Assembly: GCF_900187445.1 (NCBI RefSeq)
Contig: NZ_FYEB01000004.1
Span: forward strand, 248,001-312,000
Origin: Pseudomonas sp. Irchel s3b2
GTDB lineage: Bacteria > Pseudomonadota > Gammaproteobacteria > Pseudomonadales > Pseudomonadaceae
Direction: 5' to 3'
DNA: 64,000 nt
Part shown: in pieces, positions 30,534-39,248 of the stretch
Layout: every line of letters begins with the position of its first letter
Position numbering within the stretch: position 1 is the first letter of the stretch
The notes under the pieces: model-generated
The model's database searches: none
What the model was told of the DNA's origin: nothing
Seen by the model: the letters and a program-made list of their open reading frames with translations, nothing else
Translations under genes and position numbers: made by a program

Positions 30534-32402
30534 TTGAAATTTTCCAGGCTGTTTATCGCCGTTGCGTCGACAACGGCATTTTCCTGCATGGCGCTGGTGG
30601 GGTGTCAGACACAAGGTTCGACACCGGCTGACATGGTGATGCGCAACGGCTTTGTCTACACCGTCGATGGCAAGAACTCCGTGCAGCAGGCGATTGCCGT
30701 CACGGGCGGGAAGATCGTTTATGTCGGCAGCGATGAAGGGGTTGCCTCGTACATCGGCACGCAGACACAGCTGATCGATCTGGCGGGGCGCATGTTGATG
30801 CCCGGCTTCGTCGATGCGCACATGCACCCGGGGGATGGCGGTCGCGCCATGACGTTGTGCGACCTGAAATACCAGACGATGACCCGCAAGGTTTTCCAGG
30901 AAACCATTCAGGCGTGTCTGGATGCCGACAAGAGCAAGGGCCCGGATGTCTGGCTTGAAGTGGGTAGCTGGGACCGCATGGGTATGACCGGGCTCGACGG
31001 CGATCCCGACAAGTCGACGCTGGATGCGCTCAAGACCAATCGCCCGATTCAGGTCCGTTCTACCGACTTCCATACCGTGCTGACAAACTCTCGCGGCCTG
31101 GCGGTTGCCGGCATCAACAAGCACACGGCCAATCCGGGGGATGGCAAGTACGTGCGCGACAGCGCCGGCAACCCGACCGGTATCTGCGAAGACGGTGCCG
31201 CCGATGCCATGGCCGCCGTGGTGCCGCCAGCCAGCGACGCAGAAAAACTCAACCAGACCCGCGCGGCGCTCGATGCCATGCGCCAGCAAGGCATCACCAG
31301 TTTTTTCGATGCCTTGTCGGGACCTGAAAATGGCAAAGCGTTTACCACCCTGCAACAGTCGGGCGAGCTGACCGCACGGGCCTTGCTGGCGATCAAACTC
31401 GACCCTGCCGCGGCCGCTGCAGCCCCGGCGAAAACCATTGCCGAGGCCAAGGCACTGGCCAACACCTACGACCAGGGCGAAGCCAAAGTCGCGCCGGGCG
31501 TGAGCATGCGCCACGTCAAATTGTTCATGGACGGCATCATCAACGCTCCAGCGGATACCGGGGCAATGTTGGCGCCGTACCTGCGCAATGCCGGCACCGA
31601 TGCCGCGCCCAAATGGACGCCTGGCAAGAATGCCGGTGAGCTGTACTACCCGCCGCAAGTGCTCAATCCGCTGCTGTTGCAAGCGGTGCAGGCCGGCCTC
31701 GATCCGCACCTTCACGCCACCGGGGACCGAGCGGTGCGTGACTCGTTGAACGGTATCGAATACGTGCGTCAGCAACTGCCGGGCAATAGCTTTCGTCCGG
31801 CCATTACTCACGCCGAATCGGTGGACCCCGCCGACTATGCACGTTTCAAGGCGCTCGATGTGACCGCCAACATGTCGTTCCAGTGGGCCCAGCAGGCACC
31901 GTCCACGGTTGATGGCACCAGCGATCATCTCGGGCCGGCGCGTTTTGCCCGCATGGAGCCATCCGGCAGCATCAGCCGCGCTGGCGGTCGGGTTGCTTAT
32001 GGCAGCGACTGGCCTGTCGACCCGCTCGATGAATTCCTGGCGTTGAAGATCGGTGTCACCCGCTCGGGCGATCCGCTGAACCCGCACAGCTATGGCCCCA
32101 AGTATGCGGGCAGGTTGAATGCCGACCCGGCGCTGTCGCGCACTGACGTGCTGCGCACCATCACCATGAACGCCGCCGAGCAGCTGAAACTGGACGCTGT
32201 CGTCGGTTCGGTCGAAGTGGGCAAGTTCGCCGACTTGATTGTGTTGGACAAGAACTTCATGCAGGTGCCAGAGGATGAGCTGGGCCGAAACGACGTGTTG
32301 CTGACAGTGGTCGGCGGCAAGGTCGTGTGGGCCAAGACGCCGTTCGTTGGACTTGATCCGAAGGCGTTGTCACAAGCTTCCACATCCCGAACCACCCAAT
32401 AA
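30534..32402 (+). CDS. Exported Amidohydro_3 family hydrolase (lipoprotein, YtcJ-like)
   Basis: Metal-dependent amidohydrolase of the YtcJ/N-substituted formamide deformylase type. I start at the TTG at 30534 (LKFSRLFIAVASTTAFSCM), preceded by AGAGGTGAGG, giving 622 residues. The N-terminal signal ends at a lipobox LVGC, so it is probably a lipoprotein. The first metal motif is GFVDAHMHPGDGG near residue 99; later motifs are HLHATGDRA and GSDWPVDP. A second amidohydrolase follows after 18 bases, with similar motifs. Substrate unknown. Confidence 0.9.
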   Translation: MKFSRLFIAVASTTAFSCMALVGCQTQGSTPADMVMRNGFVYTVDGKNSVQQAIAVTGGKIVYVGSDEGVASYIGTQTQLIDLAGRMLMPGFVDAHMHPGDGGRAMTLCDLKYQTMTRKVFQETIQACLDADKSKGPDVWLEVGSWDRMGMTGLDGDPDKSTLDALKTNRPIQVRSTDFHTVLTNSRGLAVAGINKHTANPGDGKYVRDSAGNPTGICEDGAADAMAAVVPPASDAEKLNQTRAALDAMRQQGITSFFDALSGPENGKAFTTLQQSGELTARALLAIKLDPAAAAAAPAKTIAEAKALANTYDQGEAKVAPGVSMRHVKLFMDGIINAPADTGAMLAPYLRNAGTDAAPKWTPGKNAGELYYPPQVLNPLLLQAVQAGLDPHLHATGDRAVRDSLNGIEYVRQQLPGNSFRPAITHAESVDPADYARFKALDVTANMSFQWAQQAPSTVDGTSDHLGPARFARMEPSGSISRAGGRVAYGSDWPVDPLDEFLALKIGVTRSGDPLNPHSYGPKYAGRLNADPALSRTDVLRTITMNAAEQLKLDAVVGSVEVGKFADLIVLDKNFMQVPEDELGRNDVLLTVVGGKVVWAKTPFVGLDPKALSQASTSRTTQ

Positions 32403-32420
32403 AAACAAGAGAGTGTTCCG

Positions 32421-34163
32421 ATGCAATTATTCATTCCCAACCTGTTGGCCGCAGCCCTGGCCCTTTCCTCGGTGCAGGCCATGGCCGCCGCTGATCTTGT
32501 GCTGTTCAACGGCAAGGTTTTTACCGCCGAACCCGGTCAAGCACTGGTTCAGGCAGTGGCGGTGCAAGACGGCAAGATTCTTAAAGTGGGCAGCGATGCC
32601 GAGATCAACGCCCTGGCCGACGCCCAGACGCAACGAATCGATCTGGCGGGCAAAGTATTGATGCCTGGAATGATTGATACCCATAGTCACCCGGTCGTTG
32701 CGGCCTTCAACAGCCAAGGGGCCAACCTGCTGGATGAAGTAAAGCCGTTGCCGGAACTCGAGCAATGGGTGATCGAGCAGGATGAAGCGGGGCGTGCACG
32801 GGCCGGTGATGTGATCAGCATTGCCGGGGTGAGTTCGGCCTATTGGGAGAAAAGCCGCGAGCTCGGTCAGCGCTTCAATCAGGGACGCTGGGCGGACCAA
32901 CCGGTGGTCCTCAGCGGGATTGACGGGCATACCGGCTGGGCCAACAACGCGATGCTCAAGCGTCTGAAGATCGACGCAGCATTGGTAAAAGGCCTGTCGG
33001 AACAGGACCGCAGCTTCGTGGGGCACGCAGCGGACTTCACCCCCAATGGTTTGTTCGCCGAGTCGCGCTGGGATACGGTACGCAGTCAGATCCCCGCGCC
33101 CGGCAACGAGGTCATGCTGAAGGCCGCCCGCGAGGCGGTGAAGGTCAATAATCAATATGGCGTTACCGCCTGGATGGACGCGGCAGCGAATGCCGGAAGT
33201 GGTGATTCGCTGTTCGATTTCCAGGCCACCGAACAGAGTTACGGTGTTCTACCGCTTTACCGCGAACTGGCAGAGAAGGGCGAGCTCAATGCCCACGTCG
33301 CGGCTCTGCTGCTGGCCAATCCAAAAAGTCGGCCAGCCGATCTGGAAGTGCTGGCCAAGGTGATGAAGAAATTCGAGGGCGTGCCCAACCTGAGCTTCCC
33401 TGGCATCAAGGTCTTCGCTGACGGCGTTCTGGAGTTTCCGGGGCAGACGGCAGCGGTGATTGTTCCGTTCACCAACAGTCACAAAAATGGTCAGTTGCTG
33501 ATCGACCCGGCACACTTTGGTGAGTTGGTAGTCGCGGCGGAGAAGCGAGACTGGATTGTGCACACGCATGCGGTCGGCGACCGTGCCGTACGTGAGTCAC
33601 TCAATGGCATTGCATACGCGCGCAAACTCAATCCGACGCCGATGGCCCACAGCATTACCCACCTGCAACTGGTCAATCCAAAGGAATTTCCGCGCTTCAA
33701 GCAACTGGGCGTGATCGCTTCCATGCAGCTGCTGTGGGCTACCGGCGAGTCTTACACGGTGGAGTTGGTCAAGCCGTATATCAGCGCGTTCGCTTACGGT
33801 TATCAGTATCCCGCCAGGTCTCTGCATAACGCCGGTGCGCTCATCGCCGGTGGCAGTGACTGGCCGGTGTCCAGCCCCAATCCGTGGAATGCCATCGCTC
33901 AGGCCAGCACTCGTAAAGGGCCGCTGGGTGTGTTGAATGCCAATGAAAGCATTGATCGCCAGACCATGTTCTACGCCTACACCCTCAATGCCGCCAAAGT
34001 CCTGCGGCTGGATCAACAGATTGGCTCGTTGGCGCCCGGCAAACAGGCCGATCTGATCATCCTCGACCGCGATGTGTTCAAGGTCAGCGACGACGAACTG
34101 TTCGACACCAAGGTCCTGAAGACTTTCTTCGCTGGCAAGCAGGTTTACGCGCCCGCGTCCTGA
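32421..34163 (+). CDS. Periplasmic Amidohydro_3 family hydrolase
   Basis: 580-residue paralogue-like partner of the previous gene with a Sec signal peptide (MQLFIPNLLAAALALSSV, cleavage near MAA). It has the metal motif GMIDTHSHPVV near residue 87, HTHAVGDRAVRES (about 375-390) and the downstream GGSDWPVSSP (about 475-485). The TVELVKPY stretch and LGVLNANESI segment are typical of YtcJ-like enzymes. It lies between the lipoprotein amidohydrolase and a TorF-like porin, so all three probably act together at the cell envelope. Confidence 0.9.
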   Translation: MQLFIPNLLAAALALSSVQAMAAADLVLFNGKVFTAEPGQALVQAVAVQDGKILKVGSDAEINALADAQTQRIDLAGKVLMPGMIDTHSHPVVAAFNSQGANLLDEVKPLPELEQWVIEQDEAGRARAGDVISIAGVSSAYWEKSRELGQRFNQGRWADQPVVLSGIDGHTGWANNAMLKRLKIDAALVKGLSEQDRSFVGHAADFTPNGLFAESRWDTVRSQIPAPGNEVMLKAAREAVKVNNQYGVTAWMDAAANAGSGDSLFDFQATEQSYGVLPLYRELAEKGELNAHVAALLLANPKSRPADLEVLAKVMKKFEGVPNLSFPGIKVFADGVLEFPGQTAAVIVPFTNSHKNGQLLIDPAHFGELVVAAEKRDWIVHTHAVGDRAVRESLNGIAYARKLNPTPMAHSITHLQLVNPKEFPRFKQLGVIASMQLLWATGESYTVELVKPYISAFAYGYQYPARSLHNAGALIAGGSDWPVSSPNPWNAIAQASTRKGPLGVLNANESIDRQTMFYAYTLNAAKVLRLDQQIGSLAPGKQADLIILDRDVFKVSDDELFDTKVLKTFFAGKQVYAPAS

Positions 34164-34274
34164 CGACCACTCGCCGGCAGCACCGAAAAAAATGCTCCTG
34201 CTCCTCGCATTGCGAGGGGCTGGGCAACGCCATGCCCGAAATCACCCGCTGATCCATAAAAATAAGAGACTTGT

Positions 34275-35015
34275 ATGAACGTACGCTCAGCATTGACCCT
34301 TGCCAGCCTTGTATTGGCTCCCCTGACCAGCCAGGCACTGACACTTAACGACAACTTCAGCCTGGACATGACCTTGGGCGTTGTCAGCGACTACCGCACC
34401 CGTGGCATTTCGCAAACCCTGGGGGATCCGGCAGTTCAGGCCGGCGCCACGCTGGTGCACAGCAGCGGCTTGTACATTGGCGCCTGGACCTCGAATGTCG
34501 ATTTCGGCGGCCCCTACAAAACCCGGCAGGAACTCGAGTACTACGCGGGCTACTACTGGCAGGCGACCGAAGCAATCAGTCTCGATCTGGGGTACCTCAA
34601 GTACGACTATCCAAAGGAAGGCCAATTCAACATGAGTGAGGTCTACGCCATCCTTGACGTTTATGGCGTGAAGCTCGGCGCCAACTACTCAAACGATACG
34701 CCGAACTTCTTTGGCGAGGACCAGGACACCCTTTACACCTACCTCAGCTACAAAATCGAATTGCCGGCCGAGATCGGCCTGGACCTGCGCGTGGGTCGCA
34801 ACGATGTCAAAGACCCGGCTTTCTGGTCCGCCAACGGTGAAAGCCGTGATGCCTACACCGAGTGGGAAGCCAAATTGACCCGTGATTTCGTGGGCGTGAC
34901 CTGGGGACTTAGTTACGTCGATACCGACCTGTCGAAAAGCGAATGCGCGAGCTGGTACGGCTATGACGATCTATGCACTGCCACCGTGGTGGCCAGTGCC
35001 AGCAAGGCCTTCTAA
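34275..35015 (+). CDS. TorF family putative porin
   Basis: Outer-membrane protein of 246 residues. A signal peptide (MNVRSALTLASLVLAPLTSQ) precedes alternating beta strands rich in Tyr, Trp and Gly, ending in Phe as outer-membrane barrels do (SKAF). The early VSDYRTRGISQTLGDPAVQAG segment is the hallmark of the TorF/TIGR02001-type family. It follows the second amidohydrolase and may admit the substrate that the exported enzymes process. That functional link is inference. Confidence 0.88.
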   Translation: MNVRSALTLASLVLAPLTSQALTLNDNFSLDMTLGVVSDYRTRGISQTLGDPAVQAGATLVHSSGLYIGAWTSNVDFGGPYKTRQELEYYAGYYWQATEAISLDLGYLKYDYPKEGQFNMSEVYAILDVYGVKLGANYSNDTPNFFGEDQDTLYTYLSYKIELPAEIGLDLRVGRNDVKDPAFWSANGESRDAYTEWEAKLTRDFVGVTWGLSYVDTDLSKSECASWYGYDDLCTATVVASASKAF

Positions 35016-35068
35016 GCGTTAAAAGTCCTGTCAGTCAGTTAACAGAAGTCCAGGGGCAGCGATCAATT

Positions 35069-35177
35069 GTGGCGAGGGAGCTTGCTCCCGTTGGGCTGCG
35101 AAGCGGCCCCAAAATTCTGACAACAATGCGATTTTGCGACTGCTGCGCAGTCGAGCGCGAGCAAGCTCGCTCGCCAC
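35069..35177. repeat. Inverted repeat pair of the GTGGCGAG family
   Basis: TGTGGCGAGGGAGCTTGCTCCC at the left is matched by GAGCGCGAGCAAGCTCGCTCGCCACA at the right, an imperfect inverted pair of about 20 bases, with GCGGCCC and TGCGCAGTCG in the middle. A second copy of the same element is at 51948-52083. It separates the porin from the permease. Confidence 0.85.
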
Positions 35178-35236
35178 AAAACAGTATTCGACTTGAAACC
35201 CCTTGCCCGTCTGCCCCCTCAGAAGAGAACACCGTA

Positions 35237-36649
35237 ATGACCAAGGTCAGCGATAGTCAGCAGCGAAGTCCCCTGATCGAGACACGTTCAATCGATTACA
35301 TTCCCGAGGCCGAGCGTCATGGCAGCCTCTATAGCCAGTTCACCCTGTGGCTCGGCGCCAACCTGCAGATCACCGCGATCGTCACCGGCGCTCTGGCCGT
35401 GGTGCTGGGCGGCGATGTGTTCTGGTCACTGATTGGTTTGCTGATCGGCCAGTTGCTCGGCGGCGCAGTAGTTGCCCTGCACGCTGCTCAAGGACCGAAG
35501 CTTGGGCTGCCGCAGATGATCTCCAGTCGCGTGCAGTTCGGCGTCTATGGGGCGGCGATCCCGATTGTGCTGGTGTGCCTGATGTACCTCGGTTTCAGCG
35601 CCACCGGCGCGGTATTGTCGGGGCAAGCCATTGCCCAGCTGATCGATGTCAGCGACAGCGCCGGCATCCTGATTTTCGCCGCCTGCATCGCGTTTCTGAC
35701 GATCTTCGGTTATCGGGTCATCCACTTGGTCGGTCGGGTGGCCAGCGTGCTGGGCATCATTGCTTTCGTGTATCTGTTTACCCGGTTGATGACGCTCAAC
35801 GACATCGGTCTGTTGCTGCAAAATCGCCATTTCGGCTGGAGCACTTTCCTGCTGGCGGTATCCCTTTCCGCATCCTGGCAGATCGCGTTTGGCCCTTATG
35901 TGGCCGACTACTCACGCTACCTGCCGAGCAAGACCTCGTCCTGGAAGACGTTCACCGCCGTAGGCCTGGGAACGGTGCTGGGCGCTCAAGCGTCCATGGT
36001 GCTGGGGGTATTCGCCGCTGCGTTGGCGGGCACGGGTTTTCGCGGGCATGAAGTCGCCACCATCGTTGGGTTGGGCAGTACCGGGGTGATCGCTTCCTTG
36101 CTGTACTTGAGCGTGGTGTTCGGCAAGGTCACGGTGTCGACCCTCAACGCTTATGGCAGCTTCATGTGCGTGGCCACCATTATCAGCGGCTTCCGTCGAG
36201 GCTTCGAGATATCCGCCGGCAAACGCATGCTGTTTGTGCTGGCGATTGTCGGCGCGTCCACCGCGCTTGCACTGCTGGGGCAGCACTCGTTTCTCACGAC
36301 GTTCAAATACTTCATTCTGTTTTTGTTGACCTTCTTCACGCCGTGGAGCGCGATCAACCTGGTGGATTATTACTTCATCAACAAAGAGCGTTATGACATT
36401 CCCGCGTTGTCCGACCCGGCGGGGCGTTATGGGCGCTGGAATGTGTTGGGGATCAGCGTGTATGTCTTCGGTGTGCTGGTTCAGCTGCCTTTTGTCGACA
36501 CTCACTTCTATTCCGGACCGATGGTCGCGCAGCTTGGCGGTGTCGATATTTCCTGGATCGTCGGGCTGGTGGTGCCGGGCATTCTCTACTACTGGGTGGC
36601 CAGGACAACCGGGCTTGCGGTGTCGGTCGAAGGTAACGCGAAGGCTTGA
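35237..36649 (+). CDS. NCS1 family permease (purine/cytosine/allantoin type)
   Basis: Inner-membrane transporter with about 12 hydrophobic helices. The ATG at 35237 (MTKVSDSQQRSPLIETRSID) gives 470 residues, the usual NCS1 length. A first-helix region GALAVVLGGDVFWSLIGLLIGQLLGG and the segment FGPYVADYSRYLPS are characteristic of nucleobase/cation symporter-1 proteins. Substrate cannot be read from sequence. A REP pair separates it from the porin, so it may have its own promoter. Confidence 0.9.
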   Translation: MTKVSDSQQRSPLIETRSIDYIPEAERHGSLYSQFTLWLGANLQITAIVTGALAVVLGGDVFWSLIGLLIGQLLGGAVVALHAAQGPKLGLPQMISSRVQFGVYGAAIPIVLVCLMYLGFSATGAVLSGQAIAQLIDVSDSAGILIFAACIAFLTIFGYRVIHLVGRVASVLGIIAFVYLFTRLMTLNDIGLLLQNRHFGWSTFLLAVSLSASWQIAFGPYVADYSRYLPSKTSSWKTFTAVGLGTVLGAQASMVLGVFAAALAGTGFRGHEVATIVGLGSTGVIASLLYLSVVFGKVTVSTLNAYGSFMCVATIISGFRRGFEISAGKRMLFVLAIVGASTALALLGQHSFLTTFKYFILFLLTFFTPWSAINLVDYYFINKERYDIPALSDPAGRYGRWNVLGISVYVFGVLVQLPFVDTHFYSGPMVAQLGGVDISWIVGLVVPGILYYWVARTTGLAVSVEGNAKA

Positions 36650-36810
36650 AGGCCACGTCGATCAAGGGCTGCAGTGTGGGCGCGGCGATAACTGCCTTAT
36701 GTTCAAGCGTCTCCTATACTGATCCGCGTTGACAGGTTCAACGCAGATCCTGAAGGCCGTTGGCACAGCAGCCAGCGGCTCCCCACGACTCAACAGTAAG
36801 GAGAACGAAC

Positions 36811-37464
36811 ATGGCAATCCGTATTGGCGACGAAGCACCGGACTTTACCGTCGAAAGCACCGAAGGCCCGCTGCATTTCCACGAGTGGATCGGCGACAAG
36901 TGGGCGATCCTGTTTTCGCATCCCAAGGACTTCACCCCGGTGTGCACCACTGAGCTTGGCTACATGGCGGGGCTCAAGCCAGAGTTCGATAAGCGCAACA
37001 CCAAGATCGTCGGGCTCAGCGTCGACCCTGTCAGTAACCACCAGACCTGGGCCAAAGACATCGAAGAGACCCAGGGGCATGCGGTCAACTATCCGATGAT
37101 CGGGGACGAGAACCTGGTGGTGGCGAAGCTCTACGACATGATTCATCCGAATGCCAGTGGCGGCGCACGGACTGCCGTTGACAACGCGACGGTGCGTTCA
37201 GTGTTCATCATCGGCCCGGACAAAAAGGTCAAGGCGATGCTGATCTACCCGATGAGTGCCGGGCGCAACTTCGATGAAGTACTGCGACTGCTCGATTCTT
37301 TGCAGTTGAATGCCAAGCACACCGTCGCCACCCCGGTGAACTGGCGTCCGGGCGAGGACGTGATCATTCCCACTTCGGTCTCCGATGAGGACGCCAGGAA
37401 GAAATATCCGGATGGCTTCAAGACACTGAAACCTTATTTGCGCACGGTGGCGCAACCGAAGTAA
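36811..37464 (+). CDS. 1-Cys peroxiredoxin (Prx6 class)
   Basis: Thiol peroxidase that reduces hydrogen peroxide and organic peroxides. The ATG at 36811 gives 217 residues. The peroxidatic motif HPKDFTPVCTTELG carries Cys45. No second conserved resolving cysteine is visible, as expected for the Prx6 class, and the long C-terminal dimerisation segment (NWRPGEDVIIPTSVSDEDARKK) is typical. A GTAAGGAGAACG ribosome site precedes the start. A bidirectional hairpin follows. Confidence 0.94.
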   Translation: MAIRIGDEAPDFTVESTEGPLHFHEWIGDKWAILFSHPKDFTPVCTTELGYMAGLKPEFDKRNTKIVGLSVDPVSNHQTWAKDIEETQGHAVNYPMIGDENLVVAKLYDMIHPNASGGARTAVDNATVRSVFIIGPDKKVKAMLIYPMSAGRNFDEVLRLLDSLQLNAKHTVATPVNWRPGEDVIIPTSVSDEDARKKYPDGFKTLKPYLRTVAQPK

Positions 37465-37484
37465 TCGATCAGTTGGGAGACTCC

Positions 37485-37509
37485 AATGCCCGCCTGCGGC
37501 GCGGGCATT
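37485..37509. terminator. Hairpin between convergent peroxiredoxin and UPF0303 genes
   Basis: AATGCCCGC-CTGCGGC-GCGGGCATT forms a perfect nine-base-pair stem with a seven-base loop, 20 bases after the peroxiredoxin stop and 30 before the convergent gene ends. There is no T-tract, so termination is only likely. Confidence 0.6.
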
Positions 37510-37538
37510 GATGGGTAAGATTCGGCGGTGACTGCAGG

Positions 37539-38036
37539 TTACTCGCCCTCAAGCGCAAGTTCGCTCGGCTCGACCCCACACATCTGTGCCAACACCTGAA
37601 CCACCAAGGCATGATCCTCGCGCTGGGGCAGCCCTGAAACGGTGACGGCGCCAATGCACCCCACGCCCTTGACCGACACCGGAAAGCTACCGCCATGATC
37701 GGCGTAATCACGCAGCGGCAACCCCATCAAACCTTCGAGTGAATCGCCCTGAAGCTTGAAGGACAGGCCTACGCGGTATGAGCTGAGTTCCATCAGTTCC
37801 ACGACATTTCGCTTGCGTCGTGCCCAGTCGGCATTGCTGGCGGAGGTTCCTGGCATCGAGTAGAAAAACACCGTGTCCCGCGCCAGCCTGACCTCAATCG
37901 TGGCGGACACGCCTTGCTCTTCGCAGGCGGTTTTCAAACGGGTGCCCAAGTCCCAGGCCGTCGCTTTGTCGAAGCGCTCGAACCTCAGGGTTTCTTCCTG
38001 GAGCGCGATGCGTTGCAGGTCGGTTTTGATGTCCAT
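37539..38036 (-). CDS. UPF0303/GlcG-like heme-degrading domain protein
   Basis: 165-residue protein with the pattern of the UPF0303/DUF336 family: the start MDIKTDLQRIALQEETLRF, an acidic linker, and the segment ADHGGSFPVSVKGVGCIGAVTVSGL. Some relatives are annotated as heme-degrading or GlcG-like. Function is not established. It lies ten bases after the LacI-type gene and in the same direction, so the two probably share a transcript. Confidence 0.8.
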   Translation of the reverse strand: MDIKTDLQRIALQEETLRFERFDKATAWDLGTRLKTACEEQGVSATIEVRLARDTVFFYSMPGTSASNADWARRKRNVVELMELSSYRVGLSFKLQGDSLEGLMGLPLRDYADHGGSFPVSVKGVGCIGAVTVSGLPQREDHALVVQVLAQMCGVEPSELALEGE

Positions 38037-38046
38037 GATCTCTCCC

Positions 38047-39048
38047 TCATCCCTTTCGGGCGGTCGTACTGTTACGCACGGTTAATGTGAACGGCAGCAC
38101 CACATGGCGCTCCGGGATGGGCCTTTTTTCAATGAGGGCGATCAGCATTTCAACAGCCTTTTGGCCGAAGATTTCGGCGGGTTGCGCAATGGTCGTCAAC
38201 GCCGGATCACAGTAGGCCGCGAACGGGATGTCATCGAAACCGACCAACGAAATATCGTCGGGTACCCGCAAACCCTGTTGTTTGATGCGCTTCAAGGCAC
38301 CGATCGCCATTTCATCGTTTTCGCAAAAGAATGCGGTCGGACGGTCGGCCAAATCCAGCAGCATTCCCGCGCCATCAAAACCGGCCTGCAACGTGAAGTC
38401 GCCGTGGCAGATCAATTGCGGGTCCGACTCGATACCGGCCTGGTGCAATGCATCTTGATAACCGGCCACGCGGTCGCGGGTGAGCGGGCTGCTTTTCGGG
38501 CCTTTGATCAGGCCGATCCGGCGATGGCCCAGATCGATCAGATGCTCTGTCATGGCCTTGGCCGCTGCCCGGTTGTCGAGGCTGATCGTCGGGTGCCGCC
38601 CGCCTTGAATCACCTCGCAGGCGTTGACCAAGGGCAGTGACTCGCCGTGGGGAAAAGGCGATTCAAACGGGTCGTAGGCGCGCAACTGAATCACGCCGTC
38701 GGCTTGGTGGGCGTACACCAGCGCGGCAAATTCCCGTTCGATTTCCTCGCGGCCCTGGGTGTCGCACAGCAGCAGGCGGTAACCGGCCGTCTGTGCCGCC
38801 TGTTGGGCGCCGCTGATCACCCGTGCGAAAAACGTGTTGGCGATGGCCGGGACCAGAATCACCAGATTGCCGGTTCTGCGCGAACGAAACTGCACAGCCA
38901 TGAGGTTCGGCCGGTAGCCAGCCTGTTCCACGGCTGCGTTGACTCTGTCCCGGGTGTCGGGGAGTACGCGCTCGGGCGACTTCAGCGTTCGGGACACGGT
39001 GGCCACCGAGACGCCGGCCAGCCGGGCTACTTCACGGATATTGGACAA
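38047..39048 (-). CDS. LacI family transcriptional regulator
   Basis: 333-residue repressor with an N-terminal LacI helix-turn-helix (MSNIREVARLAGVSVATVSRTL) and a hinge (YRPNLMAVQFRSRRTG), followed by a periplasmic-binding-protein-like effector domain with VILVPAIANTFFARVISGA. The effector domain would sense a sugar or sugar derivative. It diverges from the oxidoreductase-isomerase-transporter operon, and a perfect 22-base palindrome lies between them. It probably represses that operon and perhaps itself. Confidence 0.92.
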   Translation of the reverse strand: MSNIREVARLAGVSVATVSRTLKSPERVLPDTRDRVNAAVEQAGYRPNLMAVQFRSRRTGNLVILVPAIANTFFARVISGAQQAAQTAGYRLLLCDTQGREEIEREFAALVYAHQADGVIQLRAYDPFESPFPHGESLPLVNACEVIQGGRHPTISLDNRAAAKAMTEHLIDLGHRRIGLIKGPKSSPLTRDRVAGYQDALHQAGIESDPQLICHGDFTLQAGFDGAGMLLDLADRPTAFFCENDEMAIGALKRIKQQGLRVPDDISLVGFDDIPFAAYCDPALTTIAQPAEIFGQKAVEMLIALIEKRPIPERHVVLPFTLTVRNSTTARKG

Positions 39049-39145
39049 GACGACCTCGTTATCGAACCGGCAGATGTAAACGTGGCCGGCGAGCTTACCG
39101 CAGTCCGGCCGTGCGCTGAAATGACCTTCATTTTTAATCCAAGGT

Positions 39146-39202
39146 TTGACACCTGAAGTAACTGAGCCTAAATTTCCGGCATGATGTAACCGGTTACATC
39201 AT
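39146..39202 (+). promoter_or_regulatory. Promoter and LacI-type operator for the sugar operon
   Basis: TTGACA at 39146-39151 and TAAATT at 39169-39174 are separated by exactly 17 bases, a near-consensus sigma-70 promoter. From 39181 to 39202 lies a perfect 22-base palindrome with half-site ATGATGTAACC, centred on CCGG. The palindrome begins at about the expected transcription start and fits a repressor of the LacI family. It sits between the divergent LacI gene and the operon starting at 39249. Confidence 0.88.
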
Positions 39203-39248
39203 AGTCAAACCTGAGCGTTAATCTGCCCCGAACAAGAGAAAATTCGCG

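Noticed and set aside
30420..32087. Minus-strand 555-codon open frame over the first amidohydrolase
   Set aside because: Shadow; no motif, and the plus-strand gene has clear metal-site motifs.
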